Shown one piece after another: positions 18,561-27,349 of a stretch of 64,000 nt of DNA. Each line of letters starts with the position of its first letter. Position 1 is the stretch's first letter. Source of the DNA: G963701675 sp963701675 (lineage in GTDB: Bacteria; Planctomycetota; Planctomycetia; Gemmatales; Gemmataceae); NCBI GenBank assembly GCA_963701675.1, contig OY969623.1, forward strand, positions 806,001 to 870,000, given 5' to 3'. A program made the translations under genes and the position numbers. The notes under the pieces were generated by a model. That model was not told the DNA's origin, searched no databases, and saw only the letters and a program-made list of their open reading frames with translations.

Positions 18561-19291
18561 TCGGCTGCTTCTTCCTTGGATTGACCTGCGCCCTCACGCA
18601 AGGCCGTCACTTCCGCGGGAGTGAGGCGGCGTGATTTACCGGTTGCCAGCGACGCCAAACGAATGGGCCCGAGGGCGACGCGCTGGAGCCTCATGACCTT
18701 ATGTCCTTGCCGAGCCAGCATACGGCGGACCTCGCGATTCTTGCCTTCGCTGAGAACGATGCGAACCCACGTGCTCTTGCCTTGGGCGCGCATCCGTTTG
18801 ACTTGCCGCGCCTTGACGTGGCCGTCGCTCAACCACACCCCGCCAAGCAGCCGGCGATAGTCGTCCGGCGTGGGATTCCCAGCGACTTGCACGAGGTAGG
18901 TTTTTTCTACGCCGAAACGCGGGTGCATGAGCCGATGCGCCAGCTCGCCGTCGTTTGTCAGAAGTAGCAAACCCTCGCTTGCTTCGTCCAGCCGGCCCAC
19001 GGTGTAGACGCGTTGGCTGATCTGCGGAACAAGGTCAATTGCCAGCGGCCGACCGGCGGGGTCATGGTTCGTGCACAAGTATCCGCGCGGCTTGTTCACC
19101 AGCCAGTAAACCAGTCGCTCGGCCTTGAGCGGTTCGCCATCCACGGCGATGCGTTGATCCGGTTCGACTTTGGTCCCCAGCGTCCGGACCGACCTCCCGT
19201 CAACCGTGACCCGGCCGGAAGTGATGAGGTCCTCGCAGTGCCGTCGTGAACCCAATCCGGCGTGTGCCAGGACTTTTTGCAGTCGCTCCAT
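18557..19291 (-). CDS. Pseudouridine synthase, RsuA/RluB family
   Basis: Isomerises specific uridines in rRNA. The 244 residues contain an N-terminal S4 RNA-binding domain (ERLQKVLAHAGLGSRRHCEDLI) and the catalytic motif GRLDEASEGLLLLTNDG, whose aspartate is the nucleophile. VVLSEGKNREVRRM-type residues follow (VLSEGKNREVRRML). The C-terminal tail is acidic. By arrangement it is closest to RluB (23S U2605), but RluE/RluF or RsuA cannot be excluded. It sits 7 bp after the M16 protease gene and overlaps pyrK by 4 bp, so all three are probably one transcript. Confidence 0.9.
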   Translation of the reverse strand: MERLQKVLAHAGLGSRRHCEDLITSGRVTVDGRSVRTLGTKVEPDQRIAVDGEPLKAERLVYWLVNKPRGYLCTNHDPAGRPLAIDLVPQISQRVYTVGRLDEASEGLLLLTNDGELAHRLMHPRFGVEKTYLVQVAGNPTPDDYRRLLGGVWLSDGHVKARQVKRMRAQGKSTWVRIVLSEGKNREVRRMLARQGHKVMRLQRVALGPIRLASLATGKSRRLTPAEVTALREGAGQSKEEAAE

Positions 19292-19297
19292 GAAATA

Positions 19298-22060
19298 TTA
19301 CTTTACCACGGTGACCGGCGCGATCTTTTCGAGGTCATCCTTGATGCGGGCCGCGTTTCCGACCACAACAACCACCATTCGGCTCGGGTCGACCGTTTCC
19401 TGCGCCAGCTTCAGGCAGGCGTCAGCCTCCGTTTGTTTCACTTTTTCAAGAAGTTTGTCGTAGTAGTCGCTGGGCAAGCCACTGGATTCCAGAGTCCAGA
19501 GCTGGGCCGCCATCGCTTGAGGCGTTTCGCGGTTGCTGGGGAAGCTCCCGACGAAATACGACTTCGTATCCGCGAGTTCGGTTGCGGACGGCGACTCCTG
19601 GCGTAATCGTTCAAGCTCGGCGAACACGGCTTTGACCGCCTCGGCGGTGGATTCGGTCTTGCTGAACGTGGTCACCCCAAACTGGCCGGTGAATCGCGAC
19701 GGATCAAATCCGCCATTGGCGCCGTAGGTAAGGCCTTTCTTCATCCGAATCGTTTCATTAAGCCGGCTGTTAAAGGCGCCACCGAAGTAATCACCCACAA
19801 CACGCGCGGTCGCATACTTGGGATGATCGCGGTTGATGCTCACCTGGCCGACACGAATCTGGCTCTGTCCACCCGGATGGTCGACCAGGAAGATTCGCGT
19901 CGCGTCCGGCGCCGGGATCACGGGCAAAGTGATTTCCGGTTTCGGCCCTTCCGTCTTCCACGTGTTGAATGTTTCTTCCGCGAGCTTCAGGGCCCGTTCC
20001 GGCTCGATGTCGCCGGCAAAAATGAGCGTGGCCTGGTCGGGCCGGGCAAACTGCTTCCACCAGGCGCTGAGGTCATCCACTTGCAGGGCGTCGACGTGGG
20101 CCAACTCGCCGCTCGCGATTCGCGAATACGGATGCGCCCCGTAAAGCCGACGGTTTAGCTCGCGGCCGGCCTTGGTTGACGGCTCGGCCGCCGCGACCGC
20201 TAGTTCGGTTCGCACGCGCTGTCGTAGCTTCTCCAACTCATCTTTCGGAAATGTTGGGCGTAACACGACTTCACCCAGCAACTTCATGCCGCGGTCGACG
20301 TGTTCCGGCAGGCAGCCGATATAGACCGATGAAGTATCCAGGTTTGCACTGGCACTGAGAGTGATGGCGTGTGTGTCGAGTTCCTCGGCCAATTCGTCTC
20401 CGGTGTAGCCCTTGGATCCGCGATTCAGCATGCCCAACGCCATCGACGCCGTGCCCGGTTTCGATTCGGTCCAGGCGCCGGACTGCAACCCGAGATGGAC
20501 GCTGACAAACGGTTTGTCGCGGTTGGAGATCACCAAGACCTTCAAGCCGTTCGGCATGACGTGGCGCGTATGCGGAATGTTGCCCCGAGCATCGCCCAGG
20601 GATGCCAACGGTGGCTTTGCCGGAAAATCGGCGGGCCGGCGCAAGCCGGGTTTGCCGGGGGGCGGCGGAGTCTTCTCGGCCTCCGCCGTGATCGGTGCAT
20701 TCTCTTCTTCCTTGAGCGCCTGCGACTTCCCGCCGAATATCGAACCCAATAGATTCCGTTCCACCGTCACGGACATGCTCCGTTCCGGATCGAGGTATTT
20801 TTGGGCCACGCGCTGAAGGTCGGCAGTCGTCGCCCGGCGAATGAGTTCGGCGCGTCGATTGACTCGCGACGGATCACCTTCGAGGACGGCCGCGCTGCCG
20901 AGCGCCGTTGCCTTGCTTGAGACCGTGAGCGACTGCATGATCTGCGAGGCGAGAAGTTGATTCTTTGCCTTCTTCAACTCCTGTTCGGTTACGGTCTCCT
21001 TTCGAAGGCGGTCGACGTGCTCGCGAATCGCCTCATGAACTTTTTTGGTGTCGCCGCCGACCGGCGTCAAGACCGCAACCGCGCCGAAGAACCCCTCTTG
21101 TTCCAGCGACATCGACGCACCCATGGCCGCCACGGCGAGTTGCCGCCCGGTCACCAAGTCGCGATGCAACCGGCTGGAATTACCTTCACCGAGAATGGAG
21201 CCGAGCAACTGCAATGGTATGTGGTCGTCATCGCGGCTCGGCACGGTTCGCCACGCCAGGGCAACGAGCGGCGCCGGTGCGTTGTCTTCCTCGATAGAAA
21301 GGTGTCGGGGTTTGGTATTCGCCGGTTCGCGAACTGTGATGCGCGGCGGGTCGGCATCGCGTGGAATCCAACCAAAGTAACGATTGGCCAGGCGATGGGC
21401 CTCATCGTGCTTGATGTCGCCGACCATCACCAATGTGGCGTTGTTCGGCACGTAATGCCGCATCCAAAAATCCCGAAGCTCCTGTGCCGCCGATGCACGC
21501 AGATGTGAGATCTTGCCGATCGGCGTCCAACCATATGGGTGATTCTTGAACACCTCCGCGAACACTTTCTCGACCAGCGTGCCGTACGGGCGGTTCAAAC
21601 CGAGCCGACGTTCTTCCTCGACGACTTTGCGTTCCGTGTCGAAGGCCTCCTGATCGATCTTCAGAAAGCCCATGCGTTCGGCTTCGAGCCATAACGCCAG
21701 TTCGAGTTGGTTGGATGGGAGCGTTTGCACATAGACTGTCTGATCGAAATTCGTGGACGCATTGCAATCGCCGCCGCATTTTCGGATGAGATCGAAGTGA
21801 TCCTTCGATCCCAGCCGGTCGGTGCCGCGAAACATCATGTGTTCGAACATGTGGGCGAATCCCTGGCGCTCCGGCCGCTCGTCCTTCGAGCCCACGTGAT
21901 ACCAAAGGTGCACGGCAACGATCGGACACGAATGGTCCTCCACCGTCAGTACCTGCAGCCCGTTGTCGAGCGTGCTGCTGCGATAATCGACCAACGGTTT
22001 TTCGTCGGCGAGGCCGATAGGAGCGCCAATAACTAGAGCGATCAAAAGGATGATTCCCAT
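19298..22060 (-). CDS. Secreted M16 family zinc peptidase (two-lobed)
   Basis: An insulinase/processing-peptidase-type protease of about 920 residues from ATG 22060, which begins a signal peptide (MGIILLIALVIGAPIGLADE). The first lobe has the inverted zinc motif HMFEH (H70, E73, H74) and a downstream EE pair (TERKVVEEERRLGL), so it is catalytic. The second lobe, after a Pro/Lys-rich hinge (EKTPPPPGKPGLRRP), lacks the motif, as usual for the inactive partner lobe. The start is uncertain: a TTG at 22081 with AGGAG upstream is an alternative, and the frame stays open to 22279, which would overlap the divergent gene at 22256. Confidence 0.92.
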   Translation of the reverse strand: MGIILLIALVIGAPIGLADEKPLVDYRSSTLDNGLQVLTVEDHSCPIVAVHLWYHVGSKDERPERQGFAHMFEHMMFRGTDRLGSKDHFDLIRKCGGDCNASTNFDQTVYVQTLPSNQLELALWLEAERMGFLKIDQEAFDTERKVVEEERRLGLNRPYGTLVEKVFAEVFKNHPYGWTPIGKISHLRASAAQELRDFWMRHYVPNNATLVMVGDIKHDEAHRLANRYFGWIPRDADPPRITVREPANTKPRHLSIEEDNAPAPLVALAWRTVPSRDDDHIPLQLLGSILGEGNSSRLHRDLVTGRQLAVAAMGASMSLEQEGFFGAVAVLTPVGGDTKKVHEAIREHVDRLRKETVTEQELKKAKNQLLASQIMQSLTVSSKATALGSAAVLEGDPSRVNRRAELIRRATTADLQRVAQKYLDPERSMSVTVERNLLGSIFGGKSQALKEEENAPITAEAEKTPPPPGKPGLRRPADFPAKPPLASLGDARGNIPHTRHVMPNGLKVLVISNRDKPFVSVHLGLQSGAWTESKPGTASMALGMLNRGSKGYTGDELAEELDTHAITLSASANLDTSSVYIGCLPEHVDRGMKLLGEVVLRPTFPKDELEKLRQRVRTELAVAAAEPSTKAGRELNRRLYGAHPYSRIASGELAHVDALQVDDLSAWWKQFARPDQATLIFAGDIEPERALKLAEETFNTWKTEGPKPEITLPVIPAPDATRIFLVDHPGGQSQIRVGQVSINRDHPKYATARVVGDYFGGAFNSRLNETIRMKKGLTYGANGGFDPSRFTGQFGVTTFSKTESTAEAVKAVFAELERLRQESPSATELADTKSYFVGSFPSNRETPQAMAAQLWTLESSGLPSDYYDKLLEKVKQTEADACLKLAQETVDPSRMVVVVVGNAARIKDDLEKIAPVTVVK

Positions 22061-22255
22061 CCGGCGAGTGTGTGCGTGCAAAATAGGGATCACTCCTGTT
22101 CTTGAACTTTGATCAGGTGCTGACATCAACGACGGCATTATCATATCGCGGGACCACTCGAATTTCTGGGAATTGCCGGTCCACTGACCGAAGCCCGCCG
22201 CATGAAGTCTACCGCCGCCGCCGCCGGAGACTAGAATGGACACTGGAGAAACGCC

Positions 22256-22564
22256 ATGATTGATCTCATCGAACAACACCGTAGCCAGCTGGCGGATTTG
22301 TGCCGCAAGTACCGAGTGAAAACACTGGAAGTATTTGGATCGGCAGTGGACGGGTCTTGGGACCCGGCGTGCAGCGACCTGGATTTTCTGGTCGAGTTTC
22401 AGCCACTAGGACCCGGTCAGTTATTCGATTTTTTCTTCGACTTTAAGGACGGACTGCAGACCTTGTTCGGGCGACGGGTCGATTTGGTTTCACCGCGGTC
22501 GATTCGCAGCCAGCACTTTCTCGAGGCTGTGAATCAGAGCCGCCAGGTGCTCTATGCCGCATGA
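22256..22564 (+). CDS. MntA-type minimal nucleotidyltransferase (antitoxin)
   Basis: 102 residues with the polymerase-beta nucleotidyltransferase core: EVFGSAVDGSWDPACSDLDF, that is GS-x11-D-L-D followed by FLVEF. In the type VII MntA/HepT system this enzyme adds AMP to the toxin near its catalytic site and silences it. The 11-residue spacing, instead of the canonical 10, is also seen in other homologs I recall. Its 3' end overlaps the HepT gene by 11 bp, which couples translation. It is divergent from the M16 gene. Confidence 0.88.
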   Translation: MIDLIEQHRSQLADLCRKYRVKTLEVFGSAVDGSWDPACSDLDFLVEFQPLGPGQLFDFFFDFKDGLQTLFGRRVDLVSPRSIRSQHFLEAVNQSRQVLYAA

Positions 22565-22898
22565 TCCTCGCAAGTTGCTTCAAGACATTCTTGATCGAGC
22601 CGAAGCCATTGCCCGTGATATCCAGAGCGTAGACTTCGCGCACTATCAGGGCAATCAGTTATTGCGTTTCGCAACTGAGCGACAGTTTGAAATCATCGGC
22701 GAGGCCGTGAGTCGATTGCTAAAGACTAACGCAGCCTTGGCAGCTCGCATCAGTGACTACCGAAGGATCATCGACTTCCGCAATGCAATTACGCACGGGT
22801 ACGACACGATTGATGACCAGCTCGTTTGGGACGCGGTGACTAACAAGCTGCCGAAGCTCAAGCGCGAAGTGGAAGTCCTTCTTGCGCAACTGTCCTGA
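22554..22898 (+). CDS. HepT-like HEPN ribonuclease (toxin; DUF86)
   Basis: The 114-residue all-helical HEPN protein carries the R-x4-H-x-Y motif RNAITHGY (IDFRNAITHGYDTID), the RNase active site that is also the AMPylation site of the paired antitoxin. It shows ERQFEIIGEAVSRLL, typical of DUF86. The ATG at 22554 lies inside the upstream antitoxin gene. Pairing and overlap with a minimal nucleotidyltransferase identify a type VII toxin-antitoxin module. All motif residues are present, so it should be active. Confidence 0.88.
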   Translation: MPHDPRKLLQDILDRAEAIARDIQSVDFAHYQGNQLLRFATERQFEIIGEAVSRLLKTNAALAARISDYRRIIDFRNAITHGYDTIDDQLVWDAVTNKLPKLKREVEVLLAQLS

Positions 22899-22977
22899 GC
22901 ACCCCGGATCAGGGATGTATGGCGGCACATTAATGGAAAACGGAAACAGGATTTGGCTCAAAACTTATGTCTAGCTC

Positions 22978-23005
22978 TTGACACACCTCTACCACTAATT
23001 ATACT
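22978..23005 (+). promoter_or_regulatory. sigma-70-type promoter of recA
   Basis: TTGACA (22978-22983), 16 bp, TATACT (23000-23005): near-consensus -35 and -10 boxes, 85 bp upstream of the recA start. It is the best promoter match in the window. Confidence 0.75.
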
Positions 23006-23025
23006 AAACTTCTGTACACGTTTAG
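23004..23025. promoter_or_regulatory. Candidate SOS operator overlapping the recA transcription start
   Basis: CTAAAC and GTTTAG are perfect 6-bp inverted arms separated by 10 bp that contain TGTACAC. The element overlaps the last bases of the -10 box and the likely start site, the right place for a LexA-type repressor. It does not match the proteobacterial or Bacillus LexA box. The assignment is inference from position and symmetry. Confidence 0.4.
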
Positions 23026-23089
23026 GCCGATTATACAAGCTGTAACAAAGCGAAACCCACCACTTTAACCAAGCCAAGGAGCACGGATC

Positions 23090-24169
23090 ATGGCGGACCA
23101 GGCATCGGATCGAGAGCTCAAAAACGCCCTGGCACAGATCGAGAAGCAGTTCGGCAAGGGCGCCATCATGCAGTTGGGGGAAAGCACCGCCCTCGATGTG
23201 CAGGGGATTTCAACCGGGGCAGTGAGCCTGGACATTGCTCTTGGCGGGCGCGGGCTGCCGCGCGGGCGTGTCATCGAGGTATTCGGTCCAGAATCGAGCG
23301 GCAAAACGACGGTCGCGCTTCATGCGGTGGCCAGCGCACAGCGACTGGGTGGCGTGGCGGCTTATATCGACGCCGAACATGCCATCGATCCGAGTTGGGC
23401 ACGCCGGCTGGGTGTGGATTTGGAGAGCCTGCTCATCAGCCAGCCGTCGAGTGCGGAGGAGGCTTTAAAGATAGCCGAGATGCTGATCAAATCGAACGCC
23501 GTGGACATCATCGTAATTGACTCCGTTGCGGCACTGGTGCCGCGCGCCGAGGTCGAAGGTGAAATCGGAGACGCCCATGTTGGGCTTCAGGCCCGGCTCA
23601 TGAGTCAGGCGTTGCGCATTCTCAATCCGGCGATTGCCCGCACCAAGACTTGCATGATCTTTATCAATCAGATTCGCCTGAAGATCGGCGTCATGTTCGG
23701 CAACCCGGAGACGACCTCCGGCGGCTTGGCCCTCAAGTTTTACAGCTCCGTCCGGTTGGACATCCGCAAGATCCTGACGGTTAAGGATGGCGAGGACGTA
23801 GTCGGCTCACGGGTGCGGGTGAAGGTGGTCAAGAACAAAGTCGCGCCGCCGTTCAAGCAGTGCGAGTTTGATCTCATGCACGACCGCGGCATCAGCCGGG
23901 AAGGCGACTTGATCGACTTGGGGATCGAAGACAAGATCATCGACAAGAGCGGGGCGTGGCTTAACTACGGCGAAATTCGCCTCGGCCAGGGGCGCGAGAA
24001 TGCCAAACAGTTCTTGCGCGACAATCCTCCACTGCTCGAAGAAATCACGCGAAAGATCTTGGAGAAACGAGGGCTGTTGACGCCGATGCCGCCACCCGAG
24101 GCAAACGGCGAGGCGCCACCGAAAACGGAGGCGCCCAAGGGACGTCGGCAAACGGCGGCCGCTCAGTAG
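23090..24169 (+). CDS. recA: Recombinase RecA
   Basis: A DNA strand-exchange protein and LexA/mutasome co-activator. The 359-residue protein has the Walker A GPESSGKTT (residues 66-74), Walker B IIVIDSVAALVP, LMSQALR (L1) and GGLALKFYSSVRLDI, and the C-terminal domain NYGEIRLGQGRENAKQFL. It ends in a basic/disordered tail. AAGGAGCACGGATC precedes the ATG. It has its own promoter upstream and is separated from the next gene by about 145 bp, so it is probably monocistronic. Functionally it links to the imuA-imuB-dnaE2 cassette at 56.5-62 kb. Confidence 0.98.
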   Translation: MADQASDRELKNALAQIEKQFGKGAIMQLGESTALDVQGISTGAVSLDIALGGRGLPRGRVIEVFGPESSGKTTVALHAVASAQRLGGVAAYIDAEHAIDPSWARRLGVDLESLLISQPSSAEEALKIAEMLIKSNAVDIIVIDSVAALVPRAEVEGEIGDAHVGLQARLMSQALRILNPAIARTKTCMIFINQIRLKIGVMFGNPETTSGGLALKFYSSVRLDIRKILTVKDGEDVVGSRVRVKVVKNKVAPPFKQCEFDLMHDRGISREGDLIDLGIEDKIIDKSGAWLNYGEIRLGQGRENAKQFLRDNPPLLEEITRKILEKRGLLTPMPPPEANGEAPPKTEAPKGRRQTAAAQ

Positions 24170-24315
24170 TCTCGCGAAAGAACCATTTCGAGCCTGGAAA
24201 ACCGACCAGGGTCACGGTACAAAACTAAAATGGCGAGCAATTGACGCCGCGCCGCTTTCATCGTGCCCTTCGGGGAAGGCAAGGCACCGCTGCCGGGCGG
24301 GAATGCGGGACCGTA

Positions 24316-25158
24316 ATGCGTTACGCAATATGCAATGAGACCTTCGAAGGATGGGACCACCGCCGAATTTGCCGAACCATTGCGGACTTCGGATATACAG
24401 GTCTCGAGATTGCTCCGTTCACGCTGGCGCCCCGCGTAACTGACCTATCGATCGAAGAACGCCGGACGCGACGCTCGGAAGCCGAAGAGTGCGGCGTTCA
24501 GATCATCGGGTTACACTGGCTCCTGGCTCGAACCGAGGGTTTCCAAATTACCTCGCCGGACGCGGAGGTGCGCCGGCGCACCGCCGCGTACCTCGTCGAA
24601 CTCGCATGTTGCTGTCGAGACTTGGGTGGGGATATTTTGGTGTTCGGGTCGCCGGCGCAACGGCGCGTTCCGCAAGACCATACCCGCGCCGATGCCTTAC
24701 GCTTTGCGGCCGATACCTTTTCCCAAGCCCTCGGCGGCATTGCCGATTGCGGCGTACGCCTGTGCCTGGAACCGTTGGCGCCCGCGGAGGCCGATTTTAT
24801 TCGGACCGCTGCCGAGGCTGTACAGTTGCTCGATAAAGTCGACCATCCGAATTTCATGCTCCATCTGGACGTGAAGGCGATGGCAGCCGATGAAGCGGCG
24901 CCTGCCGAGCTAATTCAACGACATGCCGGCCGGCTTGCACACCTTCATGCCAATGACCCTAATCGTCGTGGCCCGGGATTCGGTGAAATGGACTTCGTGC
25001 CGATCTGTGGCGCCCTCCGCGACGTACAGTACGGCGGTTGGATGTCGGTGGAAGTGTTTGATTTCACTCCCGATCCGGAAACCATTGCAAGAAAAAGTAT
25101 CGAATACTTGAGGTCCTGCGTCGACCTCGCCCAAGCAAGAATTAAGGCGCCGACATGA
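24316..25158 (+). CDS. Sugar phosphate isomerase/epimerase family TIM barrel
   Basis: A xylose-isomerase-like TIM-barrel protein (AP endonuclease family 2 fold) of 280 residues. The ATG at 24316 begins MRYAICNETFEGW; the frame extends upstream to 24241 without homology. Metal-ligand positions appear as GLEIAPF, CLEPLAP (Glu), HLDVKAMA (Asp), HLHANDPNRRGPG (His, Asp) and SVEVFDF (Glu). The substrate cannot be told from sequence. Its last 4 bp (ATGA) overlap the start of the ceramidase-like gene, so the two are translationally coupled, perhaps in breakdown of the same glycolipid or sugar. Confidence 0.86.
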   Translation: MRYAICNETFEGWDHRRICRTIADFGYTGLEIAPFTLAPRVTDLSIEERRTRRSEAEECGVQIIGLHWLLARTEGFQITSPDAEVRRRTAAYLVELACCCRDLGGDILVFGSPAQRRVPQDHTRADALRFAADTFSQALGGIADCGVRLCLEPLAPAEADFIRTAAEAVQLLDKVDHPNFMLHLDVKAMAADEAAPAELIQRHAGRLAHLHANDPNRRGPGFGEMDFVPICGALRDVQYGGWMSVEVFDFTPDPETIARKSIEYLRSCVDLAQARIKAPT

Positions 25159-26579
25159 AACTCTTCATAAATGGACTTGTGTTTGTGGCTCTTGCCGCGG
25201 CCGCAATGAGCCCAGCCGCCGGTGACGACGCGGCCGTGTCCGACAACACAATAAGTGTCGGATTCGGCGAGGCGGACATCACGCCGAAACTCGGCGACAA
25301 ACCGGTCTATCTCGCAGGGTTTGGCCAGAATCGGAAAGCAACGAAAGTCCACGACCCTCTTATGGCCAGAGCCGTGGTACTGGGTCACAGCGGAAATAAG
25401 ATCGCCATCGTTTCCATCGACGTCGTCGGTTACTTCCTTCCCCACGTCGAAAACGTGCGCAAGCTTCTCTCCGGGTTCACCTACGTCGTTGTCACCAGCA
25501 CCCACAATCATGAAGGCCCCGACACGCTTGGACTTTGGGGGCCAACCGCGGTGCAGAGCGGTGTTGATCCCTCCTACAAGAAGTTCCTCGAGGGACAGAT
25601 CGTGCGCACCGTCCAAAGCGCGGAGGCGTCTTGTGCACCGGCTGCGGCGCGCATCGGGATCACGAAAGCGCCGGAACTTCTGCACGATGGCCGGGAACCA
25701 TACATTCTTCACGATGAGTTGGTGGCCTTGAAGTTCGTAGAAGCGCGAAGCGATAAACCGATTGGCATTGTGGTCCAATGGAACTGCCATCCTGAAACGC
25801 TGAGTTCCAAGAACACTGAGTTGAGCGCGGACTACGTTGGCTACACCGTCAAAGAACTGCAAGAGCGGCACAAATGCCCGGTGGTCTATCTGACCGGAAC
25901 CGTCGGCGGCCTGCTTACGTCACTCCACGTCGACGTGAAAGACGACCAAGGCCGACCGCTTGCAGACGGCACGTTTGAGAAGACCGAACGTTACGGAAGG
26001 TTGGTCGGCAAGGCGGCCGACCGAGCTCTGAGCGCCGCGAAACCTGTCCGCCTGACACCGTTTGAAGTCCGGAGCCGGCAGTTCTACATTCCGATGGACA
26101 ACAAACTCTACCAGATGGGCAGGCAGATCGGCGTGCTCGATCGTGCGGCGTACATTTGGACGGGCGATCCGTTGAATGCCGAGCCCGCGGACCCGAAGGA
26201 ATTCAGCAAACGCGTCGCGATCAAGACTGAAACGGCCTGGCTTCGACTCGGCGAGCTTGATGTCGCGTGCATTCCAGGAGAGATCTATCCGGAACTCGTT
26301 CTCGACAAGGTGCAAGATCCAATCGATCCCGGTGCGGATTTTTCCGATGCCGACATCGAGCCGGCGATTTACAAACAACTGCCTGGCCCGTATCGGATGA
26401 TCATCGGCCTGGCGAACGACGAGATCGGCTACATCGTGCCGAAGCGGCAGTGGGATGAAAAGCCTCCTTTTTGTTACGGCCGAAAGAAAACGCAGTATGG
26501 AGAAAGCAACAGCGTCGGTCCGGAGACGGCGCCCATCCTATGCAATGTGTTCCGCAATCTAGTGGCCGGGAAAAAGTAG
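25155..26579 (+). CDS. Secreted neutral/alkaline ceramidase-like protein
   Basis: 474 residues with a signal peptide (MKLFINGLVFVALAAAAMSPAAG). The domain starts VGFGEADITPKLG, the first strand signature of the neutral ceramidase superfamily, and continues with VTSTHNHEGPDTLG (zinc-binding HNH type) and VQWNCHPETLSS. True ceramidases carry a catalytic serine in an NxGDVSPN-type motif; the aligned place here reads YLTGTVGGLLTS, so ceramidase activity is doubtful. Planctomycetes have many such proteins of unknown substrate. It overlaps its upstream and downstream genes. Confidence 0.85.
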   Translation: MKLFINGLVFVALAAAAMSPAAGDDAAVSDNTISVGFGEADITPKLGDKPVYLAGFGQNRKATKVHDPLMARAVVLGHSGNKIAIVSIDVVGYFLPHVENVRKLLSGFTYVVVTSTHNHEGPDTLGLWGPTAVQSGVDPSYKKFLEGQIVRTVQSAEASCAPAAARIGITKAPELLHDGREPYILHDELVALKFVEARSDKPIGIVVQWNCHPETLSSKNTELSADYVGYTVKELQERHKCPVVYLTGTVGGLLTSLHVDVKDDQGRPLADGTFEKTERYGRLVGKAADRALSAAKPVRLTPFEVRSRQFYIPMDNKLYQMGRQIGVLDRAAYIWTGDPLNAEPADPKEFSKRVAIKTETAWLRLGELDVACIPGEIYPELVLDKVQDPIDPGADFSDADIEPAIYKQLPGPYRMIIGLANDEIGYIVPKRQWDEKPPFCYGRKKTQYGESNSVGPETAPILCNVFRNLVAGKK

Positions 26580-27295
26580 TGGATTGTCTCGACCTCACGT
26601 TGCCCGCCGTGTCTGAGAATCTTGCCCTCGACGAAGCGCTGCTCCTGCAAGCGGAGGCCGGAAAGTCGGGCGAAGTTCTGCGATTCTGGGAATGGCCGAC
26701 CCCGGCGGTGGTGCTTGGCGCCGGCTGCCAATTGGCCCACGACGTCGACGAAGCCGCTTGCCGTCGCGATCTTGTCCCGATTTGTCGGCGCGGCAGCGGC
26801 GGCGGCACGGTTTTGCTGGGCCGAGGATGTCTCCTTTTTTCGCTTGTTCTCTCGGTCGAAAGATCGGCGGAACTTGCCGGTGTACGGTCGTCGTACTGGT
26901 ACATCTTCCAACGCATACAGAAGGGGCTGTCGTCCATCAAGGGCGACGTCGGATGCGCCGGCACCAGCGATCTGGTCTTGAATGGCCGAAAGTTCTCCGG
27001 CAACGCGCAACAGCGGAAACGGAAATTCATTCTTCATCACGGCTCACTGCTTTATGATTTCGACGTTTCCGCCGTTTCGACGTACTTACGCGAGCCTCAG
27101 CGGCAACCAGCGTATCGCGGCAAACGTCCCCATCCGGAATTCTTGGGCAATCTTCCGGCAAATCCTGAAAGCTTGAAGAGTGCCTTGCGCTCGGTTTGGC
27201 ATGCCCAGGCGGAACGACGGCAGTTTCCCTCGGATTTGACCCATCGCCTTGTCGCCGAAAAATACATGAAATCGGCCTGGATTCGGCGGCGGTAG
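26579..27295 (+). CDS. Lipoate-protein ligase / octanoyltransferase family protein
   Basis: A BPL/LplA/LipB-fold protein of 238 residues that would attach lipoate or octanoate to carrier domains. Motifs: LPAVSENLALDEALL, RRGSGGGTVLLGRG and SDLVLNGRKFSGNAQQRKRK, with the conserved lysine. The frame is open upstream to 26471, but the GTG at 26579 overlaps the preceding stop codon by one base (TAGTG), starts just before the homology and is the natural start. No lipoyl synthase (lipA) or E2 gene is nearby. LplA, LipM and LipL cannot be distinguished here. Confidence 0.86.
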   Translation: MDCLDLTLPAVSENLALDEALLLQAEAGKSGEVLRFWEWPTPAVVLGAGCQLAHDVDEAACRRDLVPICRRGSGGGTVLLGRGCLLFSLVLSVERSAELAGVRSSYWYIFQRIQKGLSSIKGDVGCAGTSDLVLNGRKFSGNAQQRKRKFILHHGSLLYDFDVSAVSTYLREPQRQPAYRGKRPHPEFLGNLPANPESLKSALRSVWHAQAERRQFPSDLTHRLVAEKYMKSAWIRRR

Positions 27296-27349
27296 CCAAG
27301 TATCCTTCGACGCTGCACGAACCGGAACTGATTTGCGAAAGGATCGGGA

